A stretch of DNA of 45,024 bases, taken from positions 1 through 45,024 of the forward strand of contig JANQED010000150.1 of the NCBI GenBank assembly GCA_028278545.1. Reading direction: 5' to 3'. A program made the position numbers and the translations under genes. Each line of letters starts with the position of its first letter. Within the stretch, counting starts at the first letter, position 1. The stretch comes from Anaerolineales bacterium (lineage in GTDB: Bacteria > Chloroflexota > Anaerolineae > Anaerolineales > UBA11858). This document shows, piece after piece, positions 44,594-45,024 of the stretch. A model generated the notes under the pieces. It did no database searches and was not told the origin of the DNA. It saw only the letters and a list, made by a program, of their open reading frames with translations.

Positions 44594-44602
44594 ATTATAA
44601 CA
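44594..44602 (-). promoter_or_regulatory. Extended -10 promoter for the ABC transporter operon
   Basis: Minus-strand TG-T-TATAAT (44602-44594) gives a start point near 44587, about 105 nt before the ATPase ATG (44482). The -35 is weak. The rest of the 298-bp gap (44483-44780) holds the hairpin at 44704-44734 and nothing else recognisable. Confidence 0.6.
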
Positions 44603-44703
44603 CGTTGATCACACTGCCGTATTGCCATTTGACATAAACTTCTAACTTAAATTCCCCCAATCGGTTGCAAATCCCAGGGAGGGCTGGCACCCAATTTATC
44701 AAG

Positions 44704-44734
44704 AACGGGAGGACAACAATGTTGCCCTCCCGTT
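44704..44734 (-). terminator. Hairpin downstream of the substrate-binding protein gene
   Basis: AACGGGAGG (44704-44712) pairs with CCTCCCGTT (44726-44734); inside, CAAC and GTTG (44714-44717, 44721-44724) add four pairs around an AAT loop. It lies about 47 bp after the binding-protein stop. T-runs are poor, so it may be an mRNA-stabilising or partial terminator structure. Confidence 0.6.
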
Positions 44735-44780
44735 TGATCATTTAAGTGGAACTATCAAGCAAGTTCACTTGAAACGATGA

Positions 44781-45024
44781 CTAGAAATCCGCAGCGGAGA
44801 CACCAGCCGCATCCAGCACCTGGCGGAAGGCGTCATAGAAGGTGTCGTCGTGAACTTCCAGAGCATTCCATTGGTAGGCAGTATCGAGTGCTTCTGCGCC
44901 TTCTTCAGTCTCAGCGATAGCCAGCAGGGCATCTACGATCTGAGCTTTCAGATTGGCATCGAAGCCGGTGACGAACTGCACACCGTCGTTGGGGATGTCA
45001 GCAGAGATCTCGATGACCTTGACC
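44781..45024 (-). CDS. C-terminal fragment of an ABC substrate-binding protein, PhnD-like (cut by window edge)
   Basis: Only the last 80 residues are inside the window; the gene continues beyond the right edge. The visible part begins VKVIEISADIPNDGVQFVTG and continues with a helix ADLKAQIVDALLAIAETEEGAEAL-like segment, then WNALEVHDDTFYDAFRQVLDAAGVSAADF. IPNDxV, the LKAQI helix and a terminal 'D-x-x-YDAFR' segment are typical of the PhnD/phosphonate-type periplasmic binding protein C-terminus, not of BMP/nucleoside-binding lipoproteins. It is transcribed toward the ABC operon but separated from it by 298 bp, a hairpin and a separate promoter. It may serve another transporter. Confidence 0.65.
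   Translation of the reverse strand, partial: VKVIEISADIPNDGVQFVTGFDANLKAQIVDALLAIAETEEGAEALDTAYQWNALEVHDDTFYDAFRQVLDAAGVSAADF

Noticed and set aside
44628..44633. A plus-strand TTGACA in the gap before the ABC operon.
   Set aside because: No -10 at a fitting distance and no plus-strand gene follows.

Overview
This 45 kb window looks like a chromosomal segment of a Chloroflexota bacterium, probably an Anaerolineae-type filamentous lineage. That is an inference from gene style, not from a marker gene: many lipoproteins with Thr/Pro-rich stalks, an Nbr1-type FW-domain lipoprotein, C39-like peptidases in tandem, DegV paralogs and moderately high GC. No outer-membrane biogenesis genes are visible. 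There are no rRNA or tRNA genes, no CRISPR array and no intact transposon; only the first 19 codons of a possible IS1-like protein lie at the left edge.

Layout. 1-5413: a response-regulator-like protein with a degenerate receiver, a secreted HtrA-type protease and a TPR/lytic-transglycosylase lipoprotein. 5414-9652: a long leader with a strong promoter and a possible structured RNA, then infA, the principal sigma factor gene, an S1-domain protein and a coiled-coil membrane protein. 9795-12918: a likely operon of a UspA-type protein, an ArsB/NhaD-type permease with an extra exported domain, and a PII-like/CBS regulator. 12971-19409: a BAAT-type hydrolase lipoprotein, the methionine/SAM salvage trio mtnA, pfkB-type kinase and ahcY, and a triple-FKBP lipoprotein. 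19541-22331: a GNAT acetyltransferase, an ABC exporter and a small membrane protein.

22592-37156 is almost entirely minus strand. Read in transcription order it holds degV, a triple zinc-ribbon membrane protein and degV; then a ParB/SbnI-like protein, an SH3 lipoprotein, a small protein, an RsmF-like methyltransferase, a beta-propeller and an M23 peptidase; then, from a new promoter, NUDIX, recA, an FW-domain lipoprotein, YbaK and two C39-like peptidases. 37345-40333 (plus strand) holds murJ, a small protein and a URO-D-family protein. 40415-44482 (minus strand) encodes a nucleoside/BMP-type ABC transporter (two permeases and a double ATPase). The window ends inside a substrate-binding protein whose C-terminus looks PhnD-like.

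Regulatory style. Several promoters can be read directly. Most carry an extended -10 (TGnTATnnT) with a weak or absent -35, and at least two place the start point at or within 3 nt of the start codon, suggesting leaderless or near-leaderless mRNAs. Clear intrinsic terminators lie after ahcY, after the FKBP gene, after the last degV gene and between the convergent URO-D and permease genes. No single large undescribed system stands out. The best leads are the Usp/permease/PII-CBS operon, the degV-zinc ribbon-degV cluster, the SbnI-like ParB-fold protein, the structured leader upstream of infA-rpoD, the mirrored heptamer repeat at the RsmF start and a possible LexA site in front of NUDIX-recA.
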